64,000 bases of DNA from Mycobacterium europaeum (GTDB lineage Bacteria > Actinomycetota > Actinomycetes > Mycobacteriales > Mycobacteriaceae): NCBI RefSeq assembly GCF_002102155.1, contig NZ_LQOU01000019.1, positions 1 to 64,000 on the forward strand. The letters are read 5' to 3'. Position 1 is the first letter of the stretch, and each line of letters begins with the position of its first letter. Below, piece by piece: positions 10,352-17,818 of this stretch. The translations under genes and the position numbers were made by a program. The notes beneath the pieces are model-generated. The model saw nothing but the letters and a program-made list of their open reading frames with translations, was not told the origin of the DNA and searched no databases.

Positions 10352-10606
10352 ATGGCACACAAGAAGGGCGCTTCCAGCTCGCGTAACGGCCGCGACTCCG
10401 CCGCTCAGCGGCTGGGCGTCAAGCGATTCGGCGGCCAGATCGTCAAGGCGGGCGAGATCATCGTTCGCCAGCGCGGCACCAAGTTCCACCCCGGCGTGAA
10501 CGTCGGGCGTGGCGGCGACGACACGTTGTTCGCCAAGGCTGCCGGGGCCGTCGAGTTCGGCATCAAGCGCGGACGCAAAACCGTCAGCATCACGCCCCAG
10601 GTCTAG
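10352..10606 (+). CDS. rpmA: 50S ribosomal protein L27
   Basis: This 84-residue L27 has the conserved N-terminus [16 protein letters not shown], which reaches the peptidyl transferase centre, and the [14 protein letters not shown] segment. There is no Firmicutes-type cleavable N-terminal extension. GGGAGG lies before the ATG. Cotranscribed with rplU. A GC hairpin follows the stop. Confidence 0.98.
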   Translation: MAHKKGASSSRNGRDSAAQRLGVKRFGGQIVKAGEIIVRQRGTKFHPGVNVGRGGDDTLFAKAAGAVEFGIKRGRKTVSITPQV

Positions 10607-10617
10607 GCCTCGCGGGC

Positions 10618-10636
10618 CGGGGGCGCCGCGCCCCCG
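10618..10636 (+). terminator. GC-rich hairpin after rpmA
   Basis: An 8-bp stem (10618-10625 with 10629-10636, CGGGGGCG / CGCCCCCG) and a 3-base loop lie 12 bases after the rpmA stop. There is no T tract. It may end or attenuate rplU-rpmA transcription before obg. Confidence 0.45.
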
Positions 10637-10707
10637 CGCGGGGAAACGCTGCGGCGGCTTCACGAGGTGTATGCGCCCTGGCGTGACTTTCGAAGGGCTG
10701 GTATCCG

Positions 10708-12150
10708 ATGCCGCGATTCGTCGATCGGGTGGTCATTCACGCGCGCGCGGGTTCCGGCGGTAACGGCTGCGCGTCGGTTCACCGGGAGAAGTTCAAGCCG
10801 CTGGGCGGTCCCGACGGCGGCAACGGTGGCCGCGGCGGCAGCATCGTGTTCGTCGTCGATCCGCAGGTGCACACCCTGCTGGACTTTCACTTCCACCCGC
10901 ACGTCACCGCCCCGTCGGGCAAACAGGGCATGGGCAACAACCGGGACGGGGCGGCCGGCACGGATCTAGAGGTCAAAGTCCCCGACGGCACCGTCGTATT
11001 GGACGAAAACGGCCGGCTGCTGGCCGACCTGGTGGGCGCGGGCACCCGCTTCGAAGCAGCGGCCGGCGGCCGTGGCGGCCTGGGCAATGCGGCGCTGGCG
11101 TCGCGCGCCCGCAAGGCCCCCGGCTTCGCCCTGCTCGGCGAACCGGGCGAGGCGCGAGACCTGACGCTCGAGCTCAAGACCGTCGCCGACGCCGGTCTCA
11201 TCGGGTTTCCCTCGGCCGGTAAATCGTCACTGGTATCGGCGATCTCGGCGGCCAAACCGAAGATCGCGGACTACCCGTTCACCACGCTGGTGCCCAATCT
11301 CGGAGTGGTGTCGGCCGGCGAGCAGACGTTCACCGTCGCCGACGTGCCGGGCCTCATTCCCGGCGCATCGCAGGGCCGCGGGCTGGGCCTGGACTTCCTG
11401 CGGCACATCGAGCGCTGCGCCGTGCTGGTGCACGTCGTCGACTGTGCCACCTCGGAGCCTGGCCGCGACCCGATCTCCGACATCGACGCGCTGGAAGCCG
11501 AGCTCGCCGCCTATACCCCCACCCTGCAGGGTGACACGACACTGGGCGATTTGGCCGAGCGGCCACGCGCGGTGGTGTTGAACAAGATCGACGTGCCCGA
11601 GGCGCGTGAGCTCGCCGAATTCGTCCGCGACGAGATCGCCGAGCGCGGCTGGCCGGTGTTCCTCGTGTCGACGGTGTCGCGGGAAGGATTGCAGCCGTTG
11701 GTCTTCGGGCTCTGGCGGATGATCTCGGAATACAACGCCGCCCGGCCGCAGGCCGCGCCGCGGCGGCCGGTGATCCGCCCGGTTCCCGTCGACGACAGCG
11801 GCTTCACCGTTGAGCCGGACGGCGAGGGCGGCTTCGTGGTCAGCGGCGCCCGGCCGCAGCGGTGGGTTCGGCAGACCAACTTCGACAACGACGAAGCCGT
11901 GGGCTATCTCGCCGACCGGCTGGCCCGGCTGGGCGTCGAGGAGGAACTGCTGCGGCTGGGCGCGCAACCCGGCTGCGCCGTGACCATCGGTGACATGACA
12001 TTCGACTGGGAACCGCAAACGCCTGCGGGACAACACGTTGCGATGTCCGGCCGCGGGAGCGACGTGCGGCTGGAACGCAGCGAGCGCACCGGCGCCGCGG
12101 AGCGCAAGGCGGCCCGTCGTCAGCGCCGCGAACGCGGGGACGCGACGTGA
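10708..12150 (+). CDS. obg: GTPase Obg/CgtA
   Basis: This 480-residue protein has three parts: the glycine-rich Obg fold (about 1-158), the GTPase domain with P-loop GFPSAGKS (166-173), switch [10 protein letters not shown] and NKID, and a C-terminal OCT domain (about 340-425) with a basic tail. Obg proteins associate with the 50S subunit and link GTP status to ribosome assembly and stress. An AAGGG Shine-Dalgarno precedes the ATG. Its stop overlaps the proB GTG by 4 bases (GTGA), indicating coupling. Order rplU-rpmA-obg-proB is the standard actinobacterial one. Confidence 0.98.
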   Translation: MPRFVDRVVIHARAGSGGNGCASVHREKFKPLGGPDGGNGGRGGSIVFVVDPQVHTLLDFHFHPHVTAPSGKQGMGNNRDGAAGTDLEVKVPDGTVVLDENGRLLADLVGAGTRFEAAAGGRGGLGNAALASRARKAPGFALLGEPGEARDLTLELKTVADAGLIGFPSAGKSSLVSAISAAKPKIADYPFTTLVPNLGVVSAGEQTFTVADVPGLIPGASQGRGLGLDFLRHIERCAVLVHVVDCATSEPGRDPISDIDALEAELAAYTPTLQGDTTLGDLAERPRAVVLNKIDVPEARELAEFVRDEIAERGWPVFLVSTVSREGLQPLVFGLWRMISEYNAARPQAAPRRPVIRPVPVDDSGFTVEPDGEGGFVVSGARPQRWVRQTNFDNDEAVGYLADRLARLGVEEELLRLGAQPGCAVTIGDMTFDWEPQTPAGQHVAMSGRGSDVRLERSERTGAAERKAARRQRRERGDAT

Positions 12151-13250
12151 CCGTCCACCGGGAGGCCATCCGGACCGCGCGCAGCCTGGTGGTCAAGATC
12201 GGTACCAACGCGCTGACCACACCATCGGGGGTATTCGACGCCGGCCGGCTGGCCGGGCTGGCCGACGCCATCGAGTCACGCATGAAGGCGGGCACCGATG
12301 TCGTCATCGTCTCGTCGGGCGCCATCGCCGCCGGCATCGAACCGCTGGGCTTGGCCCGTCGCCCCAAGGATCTGGCGACCAAGCAGGCCGCCGCCAGCGT
12401 CGGGCAGGTCGCGCTGGTGAACGCGTGGAGCGCGGCGTTCGCGCGGTACGGCCGCACGGTCGGCCAGGTGCTGCTGACCGCGCACGACATCTCCATGCGG
12501 GCCCAGCACACGAACGCGCAGCGCACCTTGGACCGGCTGCGCGCGCTGCACGCGGTGGCGATCGTCAACGAGAACGACACGGTGGCCACCAACGAGATCC
12601 GGTTCGGCGACAACGACCGCCTGTCGGCGCTGGTGGCTCATCTGGTCGGTGCCGAAGCCCTGGTGTTGCTCTCCGACATCGACGGCCTGTACGACGCCGA
12701 TCCGCGAAAGACGAAGGGCGCCAAGTTCATTGCCGAGGTATCCGGCGCGGCCGACCTGGCCGGTGTGGTCGCCGGCCCCGGCAGCGACCTGGGGACCGGT
12801 GGAATGGTGTCGAAGATGTCCTCGGCGTTACTGGCCGCCGACGCCGGGGTGCCGGTCCTGCTCGCCGCCGCGGGCGACGCCGGGACCGCGCTGAGCGACG
12901 CCTCGGTCGGCACGGTGTTCGCCGCACGGCCGCAACGGATGTCGGCGCGGCGGTTCTGGGTGCGCTATGCCGCCGAGGCGGCCGGCGCGCTGTCCCTGGA
13001 CGAGGGCGCGGTGCGCGCGGTGCTGGGCCAGCGGCGCTCGCTGCTGCCCGCCGGTATCACCGGGGTGTCGGGCCGGTTCTATGCCGGAGACGTCGTCGAA
13101 TTGCACGGCCCGGACGCGGCCATGGTGGCCCGCGGCGTGGTGGCCTACGACGCCACCGAACTGGCGACGATGATCGGGCGGTCGACTTCCGAGCTGCCCG
13201 GTGAGTTGCGCCGGCCCGCGGTGCATGCCGACGACCTGGTGGCGGTCTGA
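12147..13250 (+). CDS. proB: Glutamate 5-kinase
   Basis: This 367-residue enzyme phosphorylates glutamate, the first step of proline synthesis. The amino-acid kinase domain ([26 protein letters not shown]) covers about residues 1-255. A C-terminal PUA domain (about 275-355) is present. Translation is coupled to obg. proA, the next enzyme, is not adjacent but lies 12 kb downstream at 25403, as in M. tuberculosis. The gene ends 5 bases before a convergent DUF5313 gene. Confidence 0.97.
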   Translation: MTVHREAIRTARSLVVKIGTNALTTPSGVFDAGRLAGLADAIESRMKAGTDVVIVSSGAIAAGIEPLGLARRPKDLATKQAAASVGQVALVNAWSAAFARYGRTVGQVLLTAHDISMRAQHTNAQRTLDRLRALHAVAIVNENDTVATNEIRFGDNDRLSALVAHLVGAEALVLLSDIDGLYDADPRKTKGAKFIAEVSGAADLAGVVAGPGSDLGTGGMVSKMSSALLAADAGVPVLLAAAGDAGTALSDASVGTVFAARPQRMSARRFWVRYAAEAAGALSLDEGAVRAVLGQRRSLLPAGITGVSGRFYAGDVVELHGPDAAMVARGVVAYDATELATMIGRSTSELPGELRRPAVHADDLVAV

Positions 13251-13255
13251 GCCGG

Positions 13256-13681
13256 CTAGCTGAACGGGTTGCTGTTGTCCTGCCACGCCGCCGATTCCGG
13301 GCGCGGCCCGAAACGGCGGGCGTAGTCCTCGTGCATCTTCGCCTGCTTCTTGTTCTTGATCACGTCGACCAGGTTCGGGTCCAGGCCGTGCTGCGCCAGC
13401 CGGTGTCGACGCCAAACCTTGTTCAACGCCAGCGAGATCAGCAGGGCCCAGATGTAGAGCGGCACCGTCATCTCGGTATGCACGTACAACGACGCGGGCA
13501 GCAGCCAGAAGGGCGCGAGAACGAACAGCGGTGGTATGGCCCACCGGATCATGTGCCGGCGCACGGCTCCCTTGCCCGCCAGGTCGTTGGCGACCCATTC
13601 GCGCATCGAGCTGGGCAGGCATCGACCGTAGGAGTAGGCGATGTGTTGCCAAATGTTGGGTTTGGTCCTGGTGGTGGTCAT
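13256..13681 (-). CDS. DUF5313 family membrane protein
   Basis: This 141-residue protein has two hydrophobic segments (about 47-66 and 72-90), a conserved-looking N-terminal region (NIWQHIAYSYGRCLPSSMREW) and a charged C-terminal tail (VIKNKKQAKMHEDYARRFG). It resembles the mycobacterial DUF5313 family, whose function is unknown. The ATG has an AGGAG Shine-Dalgarno that overlaps the stop of the upstream marR gene, so the two form an operon. This is the first gene of an accessory block between proB and nadE. Confidence 0.75.
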   Translation of the reverse strand: MTTTRTKPNIWQHIAYSYGRCLPSSMREWVANDLAGKGAVRRHMIRWAIPPLFVLAPFWLLPASLYVHTEMTVPLYIWALLISLALNKVWRRHRLAQHGLDPNLVDVIKNKKQAKMHEDYARRFGPRPESAAWQDNSNPFS

Positions 13682-13689
13682 GGCGGCTC

Positions 13690-14193
13690 CTAGGAGGGGG
13701 TTCCGGACTGCAATGCGCCCGCTGCCAAGGCGGCCGCGTTGACGCGGGTCAGCACCTCGTGCAGGTGCTGAAGTTCATCGATATCGACGCCCAGACGCGC
13801 GACCACGGCCGGCGGAATCTTGGTCGCACGCCGGCGTAAGGCGGTGCCGCTGTCGGTGAGTTTCACCTCGATGGAGCGTTCATCGACGGCACTTCGCGCG
13901 CGGGTGATCAGGCCGAGGCCCTCCAGGCGCTTGAGCATGGGCGACAGGGTGGCGGAATCCATCTGCAACGTGGTCGCGATCTCCTTGACCGACAGCGGTT
14001 TCCGTTGTCCCGAGGCTGATTTCTGATGGTCCCAGAGCGTCAGCATCACCAGATACTGGGGGTGGGTCAGCCCCAACGGCTCCAAGAGTGGCCGGTAGAC
14101 CGCCAACACGGCGCGGTTGGTCAGGCTCAACGCGAAACAGACCTGCTGTTCCAGGGAAAGCGGGTCGACCTCGGGCGCGGCAGGTGATGCCAT
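13690..14193 (-). CDS. MarR family transcriptional regulator
   Basis: This 167-residue winged-helix protein shows the MarR layout: helix-rich N-terminus (LEQQVCFALSLTNRAVLAVYRPLL), recognition segment (KEIATTLQMDSATLSPMLKRLEGLGLI, about 85-111) and the wing (RARSAVDERSIEVKLT). It resembles OhrR/MarR-type proteins with an early Cys in the CFALS motif (Cys at about 19), the position used by OhrR as peroxide sensor; this is suggestive only. The ATG follows a -10 box by 6 bases, and an imperfect palindrome covers box and start, implying autorepression. Cotranscribed with the DUF5313 gene. Confidence 0.88.
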   Translation of the reverse strand: MASPAAPEVDPLSLEQQVCFALSLTNRAVLAVYRPLLEPLGLTHPQYLVMLTLWDHQKSASGQRKPLSVKEIATTLQMDSATLSPMLKRLEGLGLITRARSAVDERSIEVKLTDSGTALRRRATKIPPAVVARLGVDIDELQHLHEVLTRVNAAALAAGALQSGTPS

Positions 14194-14213
14194 ATTCGCA
14201 TAGTACGCTAATA
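14193..14213 (-). promoter_or_regulatory. Candidate MarR operator over the marR promoter
   Basis: The imperfect palindrome TATTnGCnTA-n-TAnGCnAATA has its centre at 14203. It covers the -10 box TACTAT (14200-14205, minus strand), which lies 6 bases from the marR ATG. Binding here would block the gene's own transcription. The -35 is weak. Confidence 0.5.
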
Positions 14214-14276
14214 GATAGCACCCTAACTATGTCGTTCTGGTCACAGTGGCAGTGAAGCCGCCGGGCGACCGTCGCA

Positions 14277-14927
14277 TCAGCGGGCCGAAGCGGGTTTGAG
14301 ATAGAGGGCTCCCCAGACGATTTCCGCCAGTGTGGCGGCCAGTTCCGGGTCGTAGGCGGGCGGATTGCCCGGGAGGTTCTGCTGGCACGCGCGCTCAACC
14401 ATCCACGTCAGCGCGCTGGCCGTGGTGGCCGCCGCCAGGCCGGGGCGGATGGACCCGTCGGCCTGGCCTTCTTCGATGACCCGGGTCAGCCGCCCGCTGA
14501 TCGCCGTCAGCAGGTTGTGGTAGGTCGCGGTCACCAGCGGGTCGTAGCCGGCCATCTCGTTGAGCGCGACCAGCACCGGTTGATGGCGCCGATAGCTGGC
14601 GATGATCCCCTCCATCGCGGCGCGGACGTCGTCGGGATCGTGCCGCGACGACACGCTCCACCAGCGATCCGCGCTGTCGGCGAGGTCGGCGAACACCTGA
14701 TTGGCCAGGCGGCGCAGCAGGTGGCCCTTGTCCTCGAAGTAGATGTAGAAGCTCGCGCGGGAAATGCCGGCCTCGGTCGACAGCCGGTCGACACTGAGCT
14801 CGGTGAAACTGGTGCCGCCGCGCATCAACCGCTCGGTGGCGTCGAGTAGCTGCCGCTCGATCTGCTCTCGCCGCTGCTGACGCCCCCGCTCGCGGTTGGC
14901 CTGCGGCTTCCGGGTGACCGATGGCAT
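14277..14927 (-). CDS. TetR family transcriptional regulator
   Basis: This 216-residue repressor has an N-terminal helix-turn-helix (about 35-65: LSVDRLSTEAGISRASFYIYFEDKGHLL) and an all-helical ligand-binding C-terminus. It is divergent from a cytochrome P450 gene and shares with it a 96-base promoter region containing a perfect palindrome. Local control of the P450 and of itself is therefore likely. The ATG at 14927 lies 6 bases after a TATGCT box, so its mRNA is probably leaderless. Confidence 0.92.
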   Translation of the reverse strand: MPSVTRKPQANRERGRQQRREQIERQLLDATERLMRGGTSFTELSVDRLSTEAGISRASFYIYFEDKGHLLRRLANQVFADLADSADRWWSVSSRHDPDDVRAAMEGIIASYRRHQPVLVALNEMAGYDPLVTATYHNLLTAISGRLTRVIEEGQADGSIRPGLAAATTASALTWMVERACQQNLPGNPPAYDPELAATLAEIVWGALYLKPASAR

Positions 14928-14933
14928 TCAGCC

Positions 14934-14963
14934 AGCATAGAACCATTTTTGACAGCTTGACTA
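14934..14963 (-). promoter_or_regulatory. tetR promoter (TAGTCA-N18-TATGCT)
   Basis: On the minus strand, TAGTCA (14963-14958) and TATGCT (14939-14934) are separated by 18 bases, with the -10 box 6 bases from the tetR ATG. Its -35 overlaps both the -35 of the opposing P450 promoter and the edge of the palindrome. Confidence 0.55.
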
Positions 14964-14986
14964 GACACTCTGTCTAGGAATAGTGT
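14957..14986 (+). promoter_or_regulatory. P450 promoter (TTGACT-N18-TAGTGT)
   Basis: TTGACT (14957-14962) and TAGTGT (14981-14986) with an 18-base spacer fit the mycobacterial housekeeping consensus well. The predicted start near 14993 gives a 40-base leader with a GGAGG site before the P450 ATG. Confidence 0.6.
14961..14977. promoter_or_regulatory. TetR operator palindrome CTAGACA-ctc-TGTCTAG
   Basis: A perfect 7-bp inverted repeat with a 3-base centre fills the spacer of the P450 promoter and touches the -35 of tetR. Size and placement are those of a TetR-family operator that shuts off both divergent promoters. Confidence 0.7.
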
Positions 14987-15032
14987 CGCTGACGTCCTGT
15001 GACCGAGGTCATACACACTGGAGGTGGGTCCC

Positions 15033-16310
15033 ATGACCCTGACGACCAAGACGTCCGGCGCCCAGCAGCCCGGCCGGGCCTACGACCCGATCGACCTGTC
15101 CTCGCGTGCGTTTTGGTCCACGACCGCGGCCGATCGGGAACGTTCGTTCGCGGTGCTGCGGGCCGAGCGGCCGGTGAGCTGGCACCCGCCGGTGGAGGAC
15201 GCCCTGATGTCCGACCCCGACGATCCGGGCTACTGGGCGATCACGCGTCGCGCCGACATCGTCTCGGTCAGCCGCAACAACGAGGCGTTCCTGTCCGGCC
15301 AGGGCGTGATGTTCGAGAACATCCCGGTCGAGTTGCTCGAAGCGTCCCAGTCGTTCCTGGCGATGGACCCGCCGCGACACACCAAGCTGCGCAAGCTCGT
15401 CAGCGCCGCGTTCACCCCCAGGCAGATCCGCCGCATCGAGGACTCGATCAGGGCGAACGCCAAGGCCATCGTCGAAGAGCTGCGCGCGGCCGGAAGTGGG
15501 GCCGACTTCGTCGACCACTGCGCCAAGCAACTGCCGATCCGCACCCTGTCGGACATGGTGGGGATCCCGGAGTCGGAGCGTGAGCGCGTGGCGCGCGCCG
15601 CCGACGCGCTGGTGTCCTGGGCCGACCCCGTCTACCTCGACGGTCGCAACGCGCTGGAGGTCCTGGTCGAAAACCAGGTGTATCTGCACCAGATCGCCGG
15701 CACGCTGGCCGCCGAGCGTCGCGAGCGTCCCGGCGACGACCTGTTCAGCGGGCTGGTCAACGCCGAGGTCGACGGCGACCGGCTGACCGACGCGGAGGTG
15801 GCAGCCTTCTTCGTGCTGCTTTCCGTGGCCGCCAACGACACCACCCGTCAGACCACCAGCCACGCGATGAAGGCGCTCACCGACTTCGCAGACCAACGTG
15901 CCTGGCTGCTGGAGGATTTCGACACCCGGATCGGAACGGCCGTCGAGGAGTTCGTCCGCTGGGCCAGTCCGGTGATGAGCTTCCGCCGCACGGCAGCAAC
16001 GGATTTCGAGCTCGGTGGCCAGACGATCCGGGCGGGCGAGAAGGTCGTCATGTTCTATCCGTCCGGCAACTGGGACACCGAGGCGTTCGACCACCCGGAG
16101 CGCTTCGACCTGAGCCGCAGCCCCAATCCGCACGTCGGCTTCGGCGGCGGCGGGGTGCACTTCTGCCTGGGCGCCCACGTGGCCCGGGCGCAGCTGCGCG
16201 CCATCTTCGGCGAGTTGTTGCGCCAGCTGCCCGACATCCAGGCCGGTGACCCGACATACGTGGCGGGCAACTTCATTCACGCCGTCCGCAGCATGCCGTG
16301 CACCTTCTAA
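15033..16310 (+). CDS. Cytochrome P450
   Basis: This 425-residue heme monooxygenase has the heme-ligand loop FGGGGVHFCLGAH with Cys378, the I-helix oxygen-activation motif ANDTT (about 267-271) and the early MDPPRHTKLRK motif of the C-helix region. General resemblance is to the CYP125/CYP188 type of mycobacterial P450s, which often act on sterols or lipids; the substrate cannot be told from sequence. ATG 15033 is preferred over the in-frame GTG 15024 because GGAGG (15020-15024) overlaps that GTG and is correctly spaced from the ATG. It is divergent from the tetR gene. Its stop overlaps the stop of the convergent sirtuin gene. Confidence 0.93.
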   Translation: MTLTTKTSGAQQPGRAYDPIDLSSRAFWSTTAADRERSFAVLRAERPVSWHPPVEDALMSDPDDPGYWAITRRADIVSVSRNNEAFLSGQGVMFENIPVELLEASQSFLAMDPPRHTKLRKLVSAAFTPRQIRRIEDSIRANAKAIVEELRAAGSGADFVDHCAKQLPIRTLSDMVGIPESERERVARAADALVSWADPVYLDGRNALEVLVENQVYLHQIAGTLAAERRERPGDDLFSGLVNAEVDGDRLTDAEVAAFFVLLSVAANDTTRQTTSHAMKALTDFADQRAWLLEDFDTRIGTAVEEFVRWASPVMSFRRTAATDFELGGQTIRAGEKVVMFYPSGNWDTEAFDHPERFDLSRSPNPHVGFGGGGVHFCLGAHVARAQLRAIFGELLRQLPDIQAGDPTYVAGNFIHAVRSMPCTF

Positions 16311-17185
16311 CGCATTGGTAACGGCAACAATTCGTCCGCCAGCAGCGCCAGCAGCTCGGAACAGCCGCCGTCGACCTTGACGGTCGCCAGGTCGTCCCCG
16401 CGGGTCCTTCCCCGGTTGATGATGGCGATCGGCATGCCCAGCGCGGCGGCGTGACGCACGAATCGGTAGCCGGAGAACACCGTCAGCGACGAGCCGGCCA
16501 CCAGCAGCGCGTCAGCTTCGGACACCAGTGAATATGCCCGGTCGACAACATGTTTGGCGACGTTTTCGCCGAAGTAGACGATGTCCGGCTTGAGGATCCC
16601 ACCGCAGCGCGGGCAGTCGAGATACCGGAACGACGTGGTATCGGCGACGACGGCGTCGGCGTCGGGGGCCACCGCGAGCCCGCCGACCGCTTCGGCGCGC
16701 TCGATGAATCCGGGGTTGAGCTCTTCCAGCCGTTCGGCGAGAGCGGCGCGGCTCATGGTGTACCCGCAGCTCAGGCAGACCACTTGGGCGTAGGTGCCGT
16801 GCAGATCGACGACGTTGCGGCTGCCGGCCTTGGTGTGCAGCAGGTCGACGTTTTGCGTGATCAGCCCCGTCACCACCGAGGCGTGTTCCAGCGCGGCCAG
16901 CGCCCGGTGGCCGGCGTTGGGCAGCGTGTCGTCCATGTGCCGCCAACCGACATGGTTGCGCGCCCAGTAGCGCTGCCTGAAGACGGCGTCCGAGGTGAAC
17001 TGGCGGATCGTCATGGGATTGCTGGGCGGTGAATCGGGTCCGCGGTAATCGGGGATGCCGGAGTCGGTGGACAGGCCCGCGCCCGTCAGCACCGCGATCC
17101 GGCGACCGGCCAGCAGCGCGACCAGCTCCGGCGATTCTGCGCAGTGGGCGGTCACCTCTTCGAGAGTACGGGCGCGAAGGCCCAC
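16307..17185 (-). CDS. Sir2 family NAD-dependent deacylase (class II, SIRT4-like)
   Basis: This 292-residue protein has GAGLSTDSGIPDYRG (35-49), the NAD-binding QNVD (111-114), catalytic His129 in DLHG and a zinc site of two Cys pairs (C137/C140 and C191/C194). The TQNVD-LHTKAGS arrangement is that of class II sirtuins. It would remove acyl groups from lysines with consumption of NAD. The start is a GTG at 17185 with no strong Shine-Dalgarno, so it could be slightly off. It lies 34 bases downstream of an isochorismatase-fold gene on the same strand and close to nadE, giving a small NAD-related neighbourhood. M. tuberculosis has a different sirtuin elsewhere (Rv1151c). Confidence 0.9.
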   Translation of the reverse strand: MGLRARTLEEVTAHCAESPELVALLAGRRIAVLTGAGLSTDSGIPDYRGPDSPPSNPMTIRQFTSDAVFRQRYWARNHVGWRHMDDTLPNAGHRALAALEHASVVTGLITQNVDLLHTKAGSRNVVDLHGTYAQVVCLSCGYTMSRAALAERLEELNPGFIERAEAVGGLAVAPDADAVVADTTSFRYLDCPRCGGILKPDIVYFGENVAKHVVDRAYSLVSEADALLVAGSSLTVFSGYRFVRHAAALGMPIAIINRGRTRGDDLATVKVDGGCSELLALLADELLPLPMR

Positions 17186-17219
17186 CGAGGACGTGCTGCG
17201 TACCCGCGCGGCGATATCG

Positions 17220-17759
17220 CTAACCGAGGCACTCCGCGGCCGTGGTGAGCTCGGCCGACATGTTCTGCTCCATCATCTTCAGCGCCGCCGCGCCGAGGTC
17301 GGGGTCGATGTGGGCGACGGCGTCGGTGGCGATCACGACGGGGAAGTGGCGCACATAGGCGTCGAGCGCGGTGTAGAGGATGCACTGCTCGGTGACCTGC
17401 CCGGTGATGATCAGCCGCTTGGTCTCGAGCCGGTTGAGCAGATACGCCAGCGCGGTCGCGTAGAAGGCGCTGTGTCGCACTTTGGTCATCACGCGGCAGT
17501 CCCCGGCCGGAACGATCGGCTTGACCAGATCGGGCCGCGCCCCGTCGAGCGCTGATCCGACGATGTCGGAGAACTGGGCGGCGAAGTCGCCGTAGTTGTC
17601 GTTGACGTACACCAGGTCGACGTCGGCGGATTCGCGTGCGCGCCCGACCAGATCGGTCAGCGGGTCGATGATCTTGGCGACATTGGGTATTAGTTCCTCA
17701 GCATCGGGATGCTGGTAGGTGTTCATCATGTCGACCACGACCACGGCGGTATCGCTCAT
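17220..17759 (-). CDS. Isochorismatase-fold cysteine hydrolase
   Basis: This 179-residue protein has the Asp-Lys-Cys triad of the family: Asp10 (VVDMMNTY), Lys93 (MTKVRHSAF) and Cys126 (VTEQCILYT) after the cis-peptide VT. The family covers nicotinamidases, isochorismatases and related amidases. The metal-binding D-x-H motif of nicotinamidases is not evident, so nicotinamidase activity is not supported. It is divergent from nadE (59-base gap) and probably heads an operon with the sirtuin gene. Confidence 0.88.
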   Translation of the reverse strand: MSDTAVVVVDMMNTYQHPDAEELIPNVAKIIDPLTDLVGRARESADVDLVYVNDNYGDFAAQFSDIVGSALDGARPDLVKPIVPAGDCRVMTKVRHSAFYATALAYLLNRLETKRLIITGQVTEQCILYTALDAYVRHFPVVIATDAVAHIDPDLGAAALKMMEQNMSAELTTAAECLG

Positions 17760-17818
17760 GGGAAAGGGGATACCCGGCGGCCACGGGTTGACACCGGGCA
17801 GGCGACAATGGAAGGGCG

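Noticed and set aside
17788..17793. TTGACA upstream of nadE as a -35 box
   Set aside because: No TANNNT box at 16-19 bases downstream; GACAAT is only 10 bases away.
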